A stretch of 64,000 nucleotides of DNA from Agrococcus carbonis. GTDB lineage: Bacteria > Actinomycetota > Actinomycetes > Actinomycetales > Microbacteriaceae. The stretch covers positions 1,426,001-1,490,000 of the forward strand of contig NZ_LT629734.1 of NCBI RefSeq assembly GCF_900104705.1. The letters run 5' to 3'. Within the stretch, counting starts at the first letter, position 1; every line of letters begins with the position of its first letter. Under the pieces are notes generated by a model. It saw nothing but the letters and a program-made list of their open reading frames with translations, was not told where the DNA came from and made no database searches. Made by a program: the position numbers and the translations under genes. Shown here piece by piece: positions 20,720 through 29,606 of the stretch.

Positions 20720-21799
20720 GTGGAGGCACGCACCGACGACGACGCACGCGGCGACGCGGCCCGGCAGGAGTCGCGGGCTATCGCCGCCGCCTGGGCGAGC
20801 TTCGGCGCGGGCCTCGCCGCGGCGCTCATCGCGCTCGCGGGCGGCCCGCGGCCGATCGCCGGCGACGGCTCGGTCGCCGAGCCCGCCGCCGGCATCGCGG
20901 CGATCGTCACCGCGGCGGCCTTCGTGCTGAGCACGCTGCTGCACCGCCGAGGCGAGACGGCGCCGATGCCCGGCTGGCAGCGGGCGGTCTCGCACGCCTC
21001 GACCGTCGCGCTCACCCTCGCGTTCGCGGCGGTCGCGTACCTCGGCGTGCTCACCGCGGGCGAGATCCTCGCGCAGGGGCTGCAGGGGCTTGAGGCGCCG
21101 CTCATCGGCGGGGCGCTGCTCACGGCGCTCCCGAGCGCGGCGGGCGGCTGGCTCGCGTGGCAGGCGGGCGTCGAGCTGCGCACGCGGGACCTCGCGACGC
21201 TGCTGTTCGTCTACCTGACGATCGGCACCGTCTTCTCGATGCTCACCGCCGCCGACCCGCGCTGGTGGGAGCGCCACTTCTCGGAGCTCGGCGCCGGCTG
21301 GGCCTTCAACGCGACCGTCATCGTCGCCGGGCTGCTCGTCGCGACGATCGGCTCGTACGTCGGCCGCGACCTGCACCGGTGGCTCGGCGACGCGCGGCTG
21401 CCCGCGATCGCGGCCGTCGTCGCGCTCTTCGCGGCCACGGGCGCCGCCCTCGCGGGCGTCGGCGCCTTCCCCGTCGCCCGCGCGCCGCTGCTGCATGACA
21501 TCGCCGCCTTCGGCTCGCTCGGACTCTTCGCGCTCACGGCGGTCGTCGTCACGCTCGTCATGCCGGGGCCGCCGGCGGCGATGCGCTGGACCACGCTCGG
21601 CGCCGGCGCCGCGATCGTCGCCGCCCTGCTGCTGTGGCGGCCGGCCGGGATCTACAACGCGGCGGCGCTCGAGGCGATCGCGGTCGGCATCGCGTTCGTC
21701 TGGATGACCACCCTCGTGCGCACGCTGAGCGCGTGCGCGCCCGACGCATCCCGCCCCTCGGCCGTGCCGCGCCTGGCGCTGCCCCTGCGCCGCGCATGA
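20720..21799 (+). CDS. Polytopic membrane protein, DUF998-like (paralogue 1)
   Basis: About 359 residues with around ten transmembrane segments. The signature FSMLTAADPRWWERHFSELGAG is shared almost unchanged with the next gene, so the two are tandem paralogues. Such a Trp/His motif followed by FN is typical of DUF998-like proteins, function unknown. Start GTG 20720 precedes a short soluble N-terminus; the open frame extends far upstream only because it is antisense to glsA. The stop overlaps the next ATG by 4 nt (ATGA). Confidence 0.8.
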   Translation: MEARTDDDARGDAARQESRAIAAAWASFGAGLAAALIALAGGPRPIAGDGSVAEPAAGIAAIVTAAAFVLSTLLHRRGETAPMPGWQRAVSHASTVALTLAFAAVAYLGVLTAGEILAQGLQGLEAPLIGGALLTALPSAAGGWLAWQAGVELRTRDLATLLFVYLTIGTVFSMLTAADPRWWERHFSELGAGWAFNATVIVAGLLVATIGSYVGRDLHRWLGDARLPAIAAVVALFAATGAALAGVGAFPVARAPLLHDIAAFGSLGLFALTAVVVTLVMPGPPAAMRWTTLGAGAAIVAALLLWRPAGIYNAAALEAIAVGIAFVWMTTLVRTLSACAPDASRPSAVPRLALPLRRA

Positions 21800-22950
21800 G
21801 CACGGCAGCAGACCAGGGAGCCCGCGCCCGGCTCGAGCTCGCCGCCGTCGTGACCGCGGGCGTCGCGGGCGTCGCCGCGTTCGCGGTGGGGCTCGCGCTG
21901 CTGCAGGGCGGCACCCACCCGATCGGCGGCGCGGGGTCGGTGGCGCGCGTCGCGGCGTTCACGACCGGGTTCGCGGGCGCGGGGTCGTTCGCCGTCGCGC
22001 GCGTGCGCTCCGCCGCCCCGCTGCCGACCCTCAGCCGCCGGCTGCGCCGCACGCTCACGGCGGCCGCGACGATCGCGATGGCGCTCGTCGTCTTCGGGCT
22101 CGGCTACCTCGCCGCGGTCTCGGCGGGCGAGGTCTTCCAGGCCGGGTTCGTCGGGCTCGAGCTCGACGCCTTCGCGGGCGCCCTGGTCTGCGGCATCGCG
22201 GCCGGCGCCGCCGCCTACCTCGCGCATCCGCTCGGCGACGACATCTCGACCCGCACGCTCGCGGTGCTCGTGCCGACGTTCCTCGTGGTGGGGGTGCTCT
22301 TCTCGATGCTCACCGCATCCGACGAGCGCTGGTGGCAGGTGCACTTCTCGTCGCTCGGCGCCGGCGGCGGCGTGTCGGGCTTCGCGTTCAACATGACGCT
22401 CGTGCTCTCGGGCGTGCTCGTCGCCACGCTGGGCGGCTGCGTGCGCAGCGACCTCGACCTGCTCACGCAGCGCGACGAGCGCGGCGGCGCCGAGTGGGTG
22501 GGGCGCCTGCTCGCCGCGATCGGCGCCTGCATGGCGCTCACCGGGCTCGTGCGCGTCGACGTCGCGGAGTGGCTGCACATCGCGTTCGCCTCGAGCATGG
22601 TCGTGATCTTCGCGGTGCTCTGCGCTGGCCTGCCGTGGTTCGCGCCGCACCTGCCGCGCGTGGTGCACGTCGCCTCGGCGGCGATGGTCGCGGGCACGGT
22701 CGTCGCGCTCGTGCTGTGGGTGCCGGTGGGCTACTACAACTTCACCGGCTTCGAGTTCGCCGCGTGCGGGCTGATCTTCGTGTGGCTCAGCGTCTTCGTG
22801 CGGGCGCTCGGGGCGGCCTCCGCCGACCGGGCGGATGCGGCGGGCGGCGCGGGGGCGCGGGGCACGGGAGCAGCGGGCACGGATGCTGCGGGCGGCGCTC
22901 GCGCGCCGGGGTCGACATCCGGGGCGGTAGGCGGCAAGGTGGTCGCATGA
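21796..22950 (+). CDS. Polytopic membrane protein, DUF998-like (paralogue 2)
   Basis: 384 residues, about ten transmembrane segments, and the motif FSMLTASDERWWQVHFSSLG matching paralogue 1. The C-terminal ~45 residues are a Gly/Ala/Thr-rich tail unlike the first copy. Coupled to both neighbours by ATGA overlaps. The tandem pair may form a heterodimer, which is an inference from adjacency only. Confidence 0.8.
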   Translation: MSTAADQGARARLELAAVVTAGVAGVAAFAVGLALLQGGTHPIGGAGSVARVAAFTTGFAGAGSFAVARVRSAAPLPTLSRRLRRTLTAAATIAMALVVFGLGYLAAVSAGEVFQAGFVGLELDAFAGALVCGIAAGAAAYLAHPLGDDISTRTLAVLVPTFLVVGVLFSMLTASDERWWQVHFSSLGAGGGVSGFAFNMTLVLSGVLVATLGGCVRSDLDLLTQRDERGGAEWVGRLLAAIGACMALTGLVRVDVAEWLHIAFASSMVVIFAVLCAGLPWFAPHLPRVVHVASAAMVAGTVVALVLWVPVGYYNFTGFEFAACGLIFVWLSVFVRALGAASADRADAAGGAGARGTGAAGTDAAGGARAPGSTSGAVGGKVVA

Positions 22951-23168
22951 CCGAACACCATCCCGCCGAGGGCGAGCTCGAGACCCCGCAGGACACCCCG
23001 GAGGGCACGGAGACGCCCGAGGAGGCGCAGCGCCGCAAGTTCCGCGAGGCGCTCGACAAGAAGAAGCTCGGCCACCACGGCCAGGGCATGAACCCCAATG
23101 CCGGCGTGCAGTCCGCCCACACGGGCCCCGCCGTGCAGAAGCGGGTGCACCGACGCAAGAGCGGCTGA
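22947..23168 (+). CDS. DUF5302 family small protein
   Basis: 73 residues, highly charged. The core AQRRKFREALDKKKLGHHGQ and the C-terminus VHRRKSG match DUF5302, a short actinobacterial family of unknown role. Starts in an ATGA overlap with the preceding gene and is followed by a hairpin at 23185, so it ends the three-gene operon. Confidence 0.88.
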   Translation: MTEHHPAEGELETPQDTPEGTETPEEAQRRKFREALDKKKLGHHGQGMNPNAGVQSAHTGPAVQKRVHRRKSG

Positions 23169-23184
23169 GCACTCCCGTCCCTTC

Positions 23185-23215
23185 GAACGGGCTCGCGCTG
23201 CGCGCGGGCCCGTTC
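23185..23215 (+). terminator. Hairpin after the DUF5302 gene
   Basis: GAACGGGCTCGCGC and GCGCGGGCCCGTTC pair around a 3-nt loop, 17 nt after the stop. The next 230 bp (to 23447) is low-complexity GC-rich DNA in which I see no gene. Confidence 0.75.
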
Positions 23216-23447
23216 GCGTCTCCGCCGGCGGCGGCGGTGCGGTCCCCGATCGCACGGTCGGCGTACCGTGCGCACCTGGCGCCGACGGGTGCCGTTCCGC
23301 CCGACCGGTGCTGGCTCGCCCGCACCGGTCAGGCGCGACCGCACCGCTCGGCGCGGGCGACGGCCACGCGGCGGATCCGGAGCGCGACGAGGAGCGGCCC
23401 ACGCCGCTCGCGGTCGGCGACTCGCGGGCGGCGCCGCTCGCGGCCGG

Positions 23448-24182
23448 CTACCGGTCGGCGGCGGCGAGGTAGGCGAGCTGTGCCGCCATCGACGCCTCCG
23501 CGGCCTGCCGGATGCTGCCGTCGACGTCTGCGTAGACGACGTCGGTGACCGCGGCGACCGACGCATCCGCCGCCGTCGTGCCGAGCTCGGCGAGTGCGGC
23601 CCGCACCTCGTCGAGCCGCTCGTGGCGGTGCGCGCGGTAGTCGCGGGCGGCGCGCGCGATCGAGGGCAGCGGCTCGCCGTGGCCCGGCAGCACCTCGAGG
23701 TCGCCGAGGGCCTCGAGCTTGTCGAGCGAGGCGAGGAACGCGCCGACCGAGCCGTCGGGGTGCATGATCACGGTCGAGCCGCGGCCGAGCACGGTGTCGC
23801 CCGTGAGCACCGCGCGACCGGGCACCACGATCGAGATCGAGTCGGAGGTGTGGCCGGGGGTCGCGAGGATCTGCAGCTCGACGTCCCCCACCGGGATCCA
23901 CTCCCCGTCGACGAGCGGCGCGCCGCGGTAGCACTCGTCGGGATCGAGCGCGCGCAGCTCGGCGCCGACCGAGCGCGCGAGCTCGGCCGCCGCCTCGGTG
24001 TGGTCCGGGTGGTGGTGCGTGACGAGCACGAGCCGCGGCGCGAGCGCGACGAGGCGCTCGATGTGCTGCACGTCGGCGGGCCCGGGGTCGACGACGATCT
24101 CGCCGCCGAGCACGTAGGTGTTCGTGCCGTCGAGGGTCATGGGTCCGGGGTTGGGCGCGAGGATGCGCTGGATCTCGACCAT
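23448..24182 (-). CDS. Metallo-beta-lactamase-fold hydrolase (LACTB2/glyoxalase II-like)
   Basis: 244 residues. The zinc motif HHHPDH (56-61), TPGHTSDSISIVV, LTGDTVLGRGST and PGHGEP supply the two-metal site. A C-terminal helical region (RAHRHERLDEVRAAL) is like LACTB2-type enzymes, which include RNA endonucleases and thioesterases; the substrate is unknown. It converges with the DUF5302 operon and diverges from rmuC. Confidence 0.9.
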   Translation of the reverse strand: MVEIQRILAPNPGPMTLDGTNTYVLGGEIVVDPGPADVQHIERLVALAPRLVLVTHHHPDHTEAAAELARSVGAELRALDPDECYRGAPLVDGEWIPVGDVELQILATPGHTSDSISIVVPGRAVLTGDTVLGRGSTVIMHPDGSVGAFLASLDKLEALGDLEVLPGHGEPLPSIARAARDYRAHRHERLDEVRAALAELGTTAADASVAAVTDVVYADVDGSIRQAAEASMAAQLAYLAAADR

Positions 24183-24343
24183 GCCCCGACCCTACGGGGC
24201 GCCGGGGGCGAGTCGGTGGGCGGATGCTGGGTGCCGGGGATGCCGTGGGTCCCGCGGAGGCGCTCTCCGGCAGGGCGCGCCGGCCCGGCCGCACTCGGGC
24301 GCGGCGGCCCGGCGATGTCACCGGCCTCTGGTGCCATGGGGGC

Positions 24344-25852
24344 ATGGAACCGCTGCTCATGATCGTCGCCCTCGTCGCCGTGCTCGCCGCCGGCGCCGCG
24401 GGGGCGTGGCTCGGCGCACGCGCCGGGCGTGCGCGGGCGCTCGCCGACCACGCCCGCGCCGCCGGCGAGCTGCAGGCCGCGCGCGCGCAGCTCGCCTCGC
24501 TCACCGCCGAGCGTGACCGCGAGCGCGACATCGCCGAGCGGCGGCACACGGCGCAGCTCGACGAGGTGCGCGCCGACGCCCAGCGGCGCATCGCCGAGGA
24601 GCGCGAGCGCGGCCGCGAGGCGATCGCCGAGCTGCAGGCCGACGCGCAGCGCCGCGCCGACGAGTTCGCGAAGCTCTCGTCGGCGGCGCTCGAGCGCAAC
24701 TCGGCGGTCTTCCTCGAGCAGGCCGAGGAGCGGCTGCGCCGCTCGCAGACCGAGGGCGCGGCCGAGCTCGCGAAGCGCGAGGCAGCCGTCAAGCAGCTCA
24801 TCGAGCCGCTCTCGAAGACGCTCGAGGGCGTGCGGAGCGAGGTGACCGCCGCCGAGAAGGCGCGCGCCGAGGCGAACGCCGCGCTCGCCGAGCAGCTGCA
24901 GGCGATGCGCTCGTCCTCCGAGCAGCTCACGGTCGAGACCCGGCAGCTCGTCACGGCGCTCCGCGCGCCGCAGGTGCGCGGCCGCTGGGGCGAGCTGCAG
25001 CTGCGCCGCGTGGTCGAGGCGGCCGGCATGCTCGAGCACGTCGACTTCACCGAGCAAGCGCACCACGCGACCGACGACGGCGCGCTGCGGCCCGACCTGC
25101 TCGTGCACCTCGCGGGCGACAAGCAGGTCGTCGTCGACGCGAAGGTCGCCTTCTCGGGCTACCTCGAGGCGATGGAGGCGCGCGACGACGCGACGCGCGA
25201 CAAGCGGCTCGACGCGCACGCGCGCCACCTGCGCGACCACATCGACCAACTCGGCTCGAAGGCCTACTGGGAGGCCGTGCCCGGGAGCCCCGAGTTCGTC
25301 GTGATGTTCGTGCCCGCCGAGCCGTTCCTCAACGCCGCGCTCGAGCGCGACCCGACGCTCTTCGAGCGCGCCTTCGAGCGCAACGTCGTGCTCGCGACCC
25401 CTGCCACGCTCGTCGCGCTGCTGCGCACCGTCGCCTACACGTGGCGGCAGGAGCAGCTCGCGGGCGAGGCGATGCAGGTGCTCGAGGTCGGGCGCGAGCT
25501 GCACAAGCGGCTCGGCACGATGGGCAGCCACCTCACGAAGCTCGGCAGCAGCCTCAACCGCACCGTCGAGGCGTACAACGCCTTCAACGCCTCCCTCGAC
25601 CGGAACGTCGTGACGCAGGCGCGGCGGTTCTCGAGCCTGCAGGGCCTCGAGCCCGCGCTCGAGCGCACGCCGCCGCTCGAGGTGCTCGCGGTGCCCGCGC
25701 AGAAGCCCGACGTGCACGCCACCGGGTCCGAGTCGGGAGTCGAGCTCGAGGTCGAGGTCGAGCCTGCCTCCGGCACGACGCACGCCGACGCCGCGATCGA
25801 GGCGCTCGCGGGCGAGGCTGCCGGGGATGGGCGGCGCTCGGCGATAGCGTGA
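24344..25852 (+). CDS. rmuC: DNA recombination protein RmuC
   Basis: 502 residues. One N-terminal transmembrane helix is followed by a long coiled coil (about 25-205, rich in Ala/Glu/Arg heptads) and the RmuC nuclease-like domain, recognised by APQVRGRWGELQLRRVVE, VVVDAKVAFSGYLEA and FVVMFVPAEPFLNAAL. RmuC limits inversions at short inverted repeats in E. coli. The acidic tail after about residue 445 is variable. ATG 24344 begins the membrane helix directly. The Nudix gene follows after 4 bp. Confidence 0.93.
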   Translation: MEPLLMIVALVAVLAAGAAGAWLGARAGRARALADHARAAGELQAARAQLASLTAERDRERDIAERRHTAQLDEVRADAQRRIAEERERGREAIAELQADAQRRADEFAKLSSAALERNSAVFLEQAEERLRRSQTEGAAELAKREAAVKQLIEPLSKTLEGVRSEVTAAEKARAEANAALAEQLQAMRSSSEQLTVETRQLVTALRAPQVRGRWGELQLRRVVEAAGMLEHVDFTEQAHHATDDGALRPDLLVHLAGDKQVVVDAKVAFSGYLEAMEARDDATRDKRLDAHARHLRDHIDQLGSKAYWEAVPGSPEFVVMFVPAEPFLNAALERDPTLFERAFERNVVLATPATLVALLRTVAYTWRQEQLAGEAMQVLEVGRELHKRLGTMGSHLTKLGSSLNRTVEAYNAFNASLDRNVVTQARRFSSLQGLEPALERTPPLEVLAVPAQKPDVHATGSESGVELEVEVEPASGTTHADAAIEALAGEAAGDGRRSAIA

Positions 25853-25856
25853 GCCC

Positions 25857-26504
25857 GTGACCGAGATCCGCACCGCCGCGACCCTCGTGCTGCTGCGCGA
25901 CGGGGCCGGCGCCATCGAGGTGCTGCTGCTGCAGCGCCCCGACCGCGGCGCGTTCGGGGGCGGTTGGGTCTTCCCCGGCGGCAAGGTCGAGCCGGTCGAC
26001 GAGGTCGGCGGCGACCCGCAGCTCGCCGCCCGCAATGCCGCGGTGCGCGAGACCGCCGAGGAGACCGGCCTGATCGTGGCGCCCGAGTCGCTCGAGCCCC
26101 TGTCGCACTGGTCGCCGCCGCCCCAGCTCGAGGCGCGCTTCCACACGTGGTTCTTCGTCGCCCAGGCGGTCGACGGCGAGGTCGTGCCGCAGCCGAGCGA
26201 AGTGGTCGCGCACGAGTGGATGCGGCCGGCGGATGCGCTCAAGCGCCACGGCGCGGGCGGCCTCCGGCTGTTCCCGCCCACGTGGGTGACGCTCGACACG
26301 CTCATGGCGTATCCGACGGTCGATGCGGCGCTGCGCGGCATCCGCGACCACGAGCCGCGCCGCTACGAGACCCGGCAGGACGCGGCGCGCGGGCTCGCGC
26401 TGTGGCACGGCGACGAGGCCTACGACGGCGGCGCCGACACCGAGGAGGGCCCGCGCCACCGCCTGCACGTCGGCTCGCTCCCCTGGCGGTTCGAGCACCG
26501 TTGA
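25857..26504 (+). CDS. Nudix hydrolase
   Basis: 215 residues. A Nudix box is seen with an insertion: GGKVEP, about ten extra residues, then AVRETAEETGL with the RExxEExG core, similar to NUDT19-type hydrolases that act on CoA derivatives. Flanking elements WVFPGGK and HTWFFVAQA are typical. GTG start at 25857, 4 bp after rmuC, suggests coupling. The substrate is not determined. Confidence 0.88.
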   Translation: MTEIRTAATLVLLRDGAGAIEVLLLQRPDRGAFGGGWVFPGGKVEPVDEVGGDPQLAARNAAVRETAEETGLIVAPESLEPLSHWSPPPQLEARFHTWFFVAQAVDGEVVPQPSEVVAHEWMRPADALKRHGAGGLRLFPPTWVTLDTLMAYPTVDAALRGIRDHEPRRYETRQDAARGLALWHGDEAYDGGADTEEGPRHRLHVGSLPWRFEHR

Positions 26505-26518
26505 GGCCGGAGGACGCA

Positions 26519-26696
26519 ATGCGACGCAGTCGCGTTGCGTCCGGAGGCCTCAAGGTCGAGGAGCGCGCGCCGAAGGCGCACGCGTCACGAGACCTCGTGC
26601 CCGGCCGCGATGCGACGCAGTCGCGTTGCGTCCGGAGGCCTCAAGGTCGAGGAGCGCGCGCCGAAGGCGCACGCGTCACGAGACCTCGTGCCCGGC
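26519..26696. repeat. Two direct copies of an 87-bp palindromic (REP-like) element
   Basis: 26519-26605 and 26610-26696 are near-identical 87-bp copies at a 91-bp period. Each contains two hairpins: GCGAC-GCA-GTCGC near the left, and GCGCGCGCC-GAA-GGCGCACGC in the core, plus a GAGG...CCTC arm. The core is related, on the opposite strand, to elements at 51808-52095. The right copy overlaps the 3' end of the EamA gene. Confidence 0.85.
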
Positions 26697-27543
26697 TCGG
26701 CGTCCCCTGCCGCGCCGTCGTCTGGCCGAGCGCGATGCCCGCCAGCACGACCGCGATGCCGAGCCATTGCCACGCCGTCAGCAGCTCCGCCCCCAGCAGC
26801 ACGCCGAGCAGCACGCCCGTCACCGGGTTCAGCAGGCCCAGCAGCCCCACCTGGCCGGCCGTCAGGTGCCGCAGCGCCCCGAACCAGCAGACGAACGCGA
26901 GCGTCGTCGGGATCGCCGCGATGTAGGCGTAGCCGAGCAGCGCCGTCGGCGGGACGGCGCCGGGCACGCCCTCGATCGCGAGCGCGAGCGGCACGAGCAG
27001 CAGGCCGCCCGCGGTGAGCTGCCACGACGACGAGGCGATCGCGTCGACCTCGCCGCTCCAGCGCTTCGCGAGCACCGAGCCGAGCGCGTACATCGCCATC
27101 GCGGTGACCGAGGGGGCGACGCCCCACCCGTCGACCGCGCCGACCGACGCCGCCATGAGCAGCACGACCCCCACGAGCCCCATGGCCGCGCCCAGCAGCC
27201 GCCGCGCGGTCGGCCGCTCGGCGACGAGCGCCCAGGCGATGAGCATCATCGCGATGGGCGAGAGGCTCATGAGCATCGCGGCGATCGAGGTGGGCAGCAG
27301 CTTCGCGGCGAGGTAGACGAGCACGAAGAAGGCTCCGCAGTTGAGCACGCCGAGCACGGCGGAGCGCCACCACCACGCGCCGCGCGGCAGGCGGCGGCGC
27401 AGCACGAGCAGCAGCAGCCCGGCAGGCAGCGCGCGCAGGGCGGCGGCGGTGAACGGCTCCTCCGCCGGGATCCAGTGCAGCGTCACGAAGTAGACCGAGC
27501 CCCACGAGATCGGCGCCAGCGCGCCCAGCAGCACCCAGCGCAT
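26641..27543 (-). CDS. EamA/DMT-family transporter
   Basis: 300 residues with ten transmembrane segments in two EamA halves; LLGALAPISWGSVYFVT starts the first and APSVTAMAMYALGSVLAKRW the second. Substrate (metabolite efflux) is unknown. The last ~14 residues and the TGA stop are encoded by the adjacent repeat element, replacing the original C-terminus. ATG 27543 has AGGCGGGG upstream; a GTG at 27567 would lie in the operator. Divergent from a MarR regulator, which probably controls it. Confidence 0.88.
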   Translation of the reverse strand: MRWVLLGALAPISWGSVYFVTLHWIPAEEPFTAAALRALPAGLLLLVLRRRLPRGAWWWRSAVLGVLNCGAFFVLVYLAAKLLPTSIAAMLMSLSPIAMMLIAWALVAERPTARRLLGAAMGLVGVVLLMAASVGAVDGWGVAPSVTAMAMYALGSVLAKRWSGEVDAIASSSWQLTAGGLLLVPLALAIEGVPGAVPPTALLGYAYIAAIPTTLAFVCWFGALRHLTAGQVGLLGLLNPVTGVLLGVLLGAELLTAWQWLGIAVVLAGIALGQTTARQGTPSRARGLVTRAPSARAPRP

Positions 27544-27559
27544 CCGCCCCGCCTGATTC

Positions 27560-27597
27560 GTTTCCACGGAAACCACTCTAGTTTCCGTCTCAACTAG
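27560..27597. promoter_or_regulatory. Palindromic operators between EamA and marR
   Basis: A perfect 14-bp palindrome GTTTCCACGGAAAC (27560-27573) and a second inverted repeat CTAGTT...AACTAG (27578-27597) fill the 63-bp divergent intergenic region. MarR proteins bind such sites; both genes are likely repressed together. Confidence 0.65.
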
Positions 27598-27606
27598 ACT
27601 GCAAGC

Positions 27607-28098
27607 ATGGAGCCCGATGCCGTCGCCGCGATCATCGAGCAGTGGCGCGCCGAGCGGCCCGAGCTCGACCCCTCGCCCATCGGGGTCGTGGGGCGGCTCA
27701 GCCGCGTCTCGCGCCACGTGACCGCCGACCTCGTCGCGCTGTACCGCGGCTTCGGGTTGAGCGAGGGCGAGTTCGACATCCTCGCGACCCTGCGGCGCAC
27801 CGGCGCCCCGTTCGCGCTCTCGCCCTCCGCGCTGCGCGAGGCGACGATGGTCACGCAGGGCGCGGTCTCGAAGCGGCTCGACTCGCTCGAGGCGAAGGGA
27901 CTCGTCGCCCGCGAAGCCTCCGCCGACGACGGCCGCGGCCGCGTCGTGCGGCTGACGGATGCGGGGCGCGGCCTGATCGACGAGGCGTTCGTCGCGCACC
28001 TCGAGAACGAGCGCCGCATCCTCGCCCCCCTGCCCGAGGCCGACCGCGCGGCGCTCGAGCGGATCCTCGCCGCGTGGGCGCGCCACTACGAGGGCTGA
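27607..28098 (+). CDS. MarR-family transcriptional regulator
   Basis: 163 residues with a winged helix typical of MarR: SEGEFDILATLRRTG, ALREATMVTQGAVSKRLDSLEAKGLV (recognition helix) and the wing DDGRGRVVRLTDAG. Divergent from the EamA transporter over paired palindromes, a common arrangement for a ligand-responsive repressor of an efflux pump. The inducing ligand is unknown. Confidence 0.92.
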   Translation: MEPDAVAAIIEQWRAERPELDPSPIGVVGRLSRVSRHVTADLVALYRGFGLSEGEFDILATLRRTGAPFALSPSALREATMVTQGAVSKRLDSLEAKGLVAREASADDGRGRVVRLTDAGRGLIDEAFVAHLENERRILAPLPEADRAALERILAAWARHYEG

Positions 28099-28115
28099 CC
28101 CCGCGCGGCCCGACC

Positions 28116-28157
28116 TGCGAGGCCTGACCCTGCGAGGCCTGACGCCGAGAGGCCTCG
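28116..28157. repeat. Short GAGGCCTGAC repeats in a convergent intergenic region
   Basis: TGCGAGGCCTGAC occurs twice with a 15-bp period (28116 and 28131), followed by the near-palindrome CGAGAGGCCTCG. The segment separates the convergent marR gene and the long minus-strand operon and may act in termination. Confidence 0.5.
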
Positions 28158-28176
28158 CCCCGGCCCGCGGCGAGCC

Positions 28177-28767
28177 TCAGGCAGGCTCCTCCACCGGGTC
28201 CCGCAGCAGCCGCACGCGACCCAGCAGCAGTCCCGCGACCGCCGCGCCGAGCCCGCCGACGACCATGTCGCCGATCGTGTCCTCGTAGGTGACGAAGATC
28301 GCGTCCGAGACGAAGCGCCAGCCTGCCCACTCGATGACCTCCCACACGACGCTGAGCGCGAGCCCGAGCGCCGTCGTGAGCACGAGCGCGCCCGCGGTCG
28401 AGAACCCCGCCGCCCCGCGCGCCGGGACGATGCCCACGTGCGCGAGCGCGAGGTACGCCCACGCGGCGAGCACCGCGGTGCACGCGAAGTGCACGAGCAG
28501 ATCCCACCCGACGACCGTGCGGTAGAGGTCCAGCACGTTGCTCCACGCCGCGACGAGCACGACGAGGCCCGAGACGAGATCGGCCGAGCCGCGCACCCCG
28601 AGGAACCGCGGCACGACGAGCGCGGGCAGCGCGAGCGCCGCGATCCCGGCGTCGGTCGGCTGCCACCACACCCACGCGACGAGCACGCCGACGAGCCCGA
28701 GCACCCGCACCGCGTCGGCGAGCAGCTCGGTCGCACCGTGCGGCCGCCGCAGGAAGTGCGCCTTCAC
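28177..28767 (-). CDS. Membrane protein, DUF2238 (YjdF)-like
   Basis: 196 residues with about six transmembrane segments. WDLLVHFACTAVLAAWAY, VWEVIEWAG and the acidic-Gly motif TYEDTIGDMVVGGLGAA resemble the DUF2238/YjdF family (function unknown). Its GTG overlaps the stop of the EEP gene by 4 nt. Last of 13 overlapping genes in the carotenoid operon, so a role in the envelope or pigment environment is possible but unproven. Confidence 0.75.
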   Translation of the reverse strand: MKAHFLRRPHGATELLADAVRVLGLVGVLVAWVWWQPTDAGIAALALPALVVPRFLGVRGSADLVSGLVVLVAAWSNVLDLYRTVVGWDLLVHFACTAVLAAWAYLALAHVGIVPARGAAGFSTAGALVLTTALGLALSVVWEVIEWAGWRFVSDAIFVTYEDTIGDMVVGGLGAAVAGLLLGRVRLLRDPVEEPA

Positions 28768-29606
28768 GACTCGGCTCCGGCCGCGGCGGCCGAGGCGTCG
28801 ACGGGCTCGGGCAGTCGCACGGCCGCGTGCACGGGCAGGTGATCGGAGGCGCGGGCATCGCCGTCGATCCCGATGCGCAGCACCTCGACGTCGGGCGTCG
28901 TCGCGATCCAGTCGATGCGCCGGCCGTCGGAGCGCGGCCGGCGGTAGCCGGCGTACGTGCCCCATTCGGGCGTGACGCGCACGGCCGCGCGCTCCCACGC
29001 ATCCGTGAGCACGCCGCCGGCGAGGAGCGCCCGCGCCATGGGCGAGCCGGGGCGCGCGTTGAGATCGCCGAGCACGAGCGCCGGCAGCCCGTGCAGCGCG
29101 ACCCGGTCGCGGACCGCGTGGGCCGAGCGGACGCGGGATGCGGAGGAGAAGACGTCGAAGTGGGTGCTGATCGCGAGGAAGCGCACGCCGGTCTCGCGAT
29201 CGCGCAGCGTCGCCTCGACGGCGGCGCGAGGGATGCGGTTGCCCCACGACATGGAGCCGGGGTCGTCGGGGCGATCGGAGAGCGCGCGCTGCGACCACCC
29301 GACGAGCTCGAGCCGGTCGCTGTCGAAGAAGATCGGGCAGCCCTCGCCGCGGCCGTCGCGACCGCGGCCGACGCCGACGCGGCGGTAGCGGGCGCCGAGC
29401 GCGGCGCCGACCGCCTCCGCCTGGTCGGGCATGGCCTCCTGCACGGCGAGCAGCGTCGGCCGCTCGCGGCGCAGCGCGACCTGCAACAGCGGCAGCCTCG
29501 ACCGCCAGCGGTCGGCGGGCCGCAGCGGCGCGCGCATGCGGCGCCGCACGTTCCACGTCGCCACGTGCAGCGCGGGCGCGGCGACCGGGCCGAGCATCCC
29601 CGTCAC
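28764..29606 (-). CDS. Endonuclease/exonuclease/phosphatase (EEP) superfamily protein
   Basis: 280 residues. EEP-fold motifs appear in order: HVATWNVR, LAVQEAMPDQ (catalytic Glu), LAISTHFDVFSS, LVLGDLNARPGS (DxN) and the terminal RIDWIATT...SDHLPV (catalytic Asp-His). No signal peptide, so probably cytoplasmic. Fold members cleave phosphodiesters of nucleic acids or lipids; the substrate is not clear. GTG start overlaps the GT2 stop by 4 nt; an ATG lies three codons in. Confidence 0.85.
   Translation of the reverse strand: MTGMLGPVAAPALHVATWNVRRRMRAPLRPADRWRSRLPLLQVALRRERPTLLAVQEAMPDQAEAVGAALGARYRRVGVGRGRDGRGEGCPIFFDSDRLELVGWSQRALSDRPDDPGSMSWGNRIPRAAVEATLRDRETGVRFLAISTHFDVFSSASRVRSAHAVRDRVALHGLPALVLGDLNARPGSPMARALLAGGVLTDAWERAAVRVTPEWGTYAGYRRPRSDGRRIDWIATTPDVEVLRIGIDGDARASDHLPVHAAVRLPEPVDASAAAAGAES

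Noticed and set aside
23216..23447. Small plus-strand frames in the gap after DUF5302
   Set aside because: No ribosome binding site, Arg/Ala-rich composition and no similarity; likely non-coding.
26519..26696. Possible CRISPR array
   Set aside because: Only two copies, 4-nt gap, each internally palindromic; no spacers.
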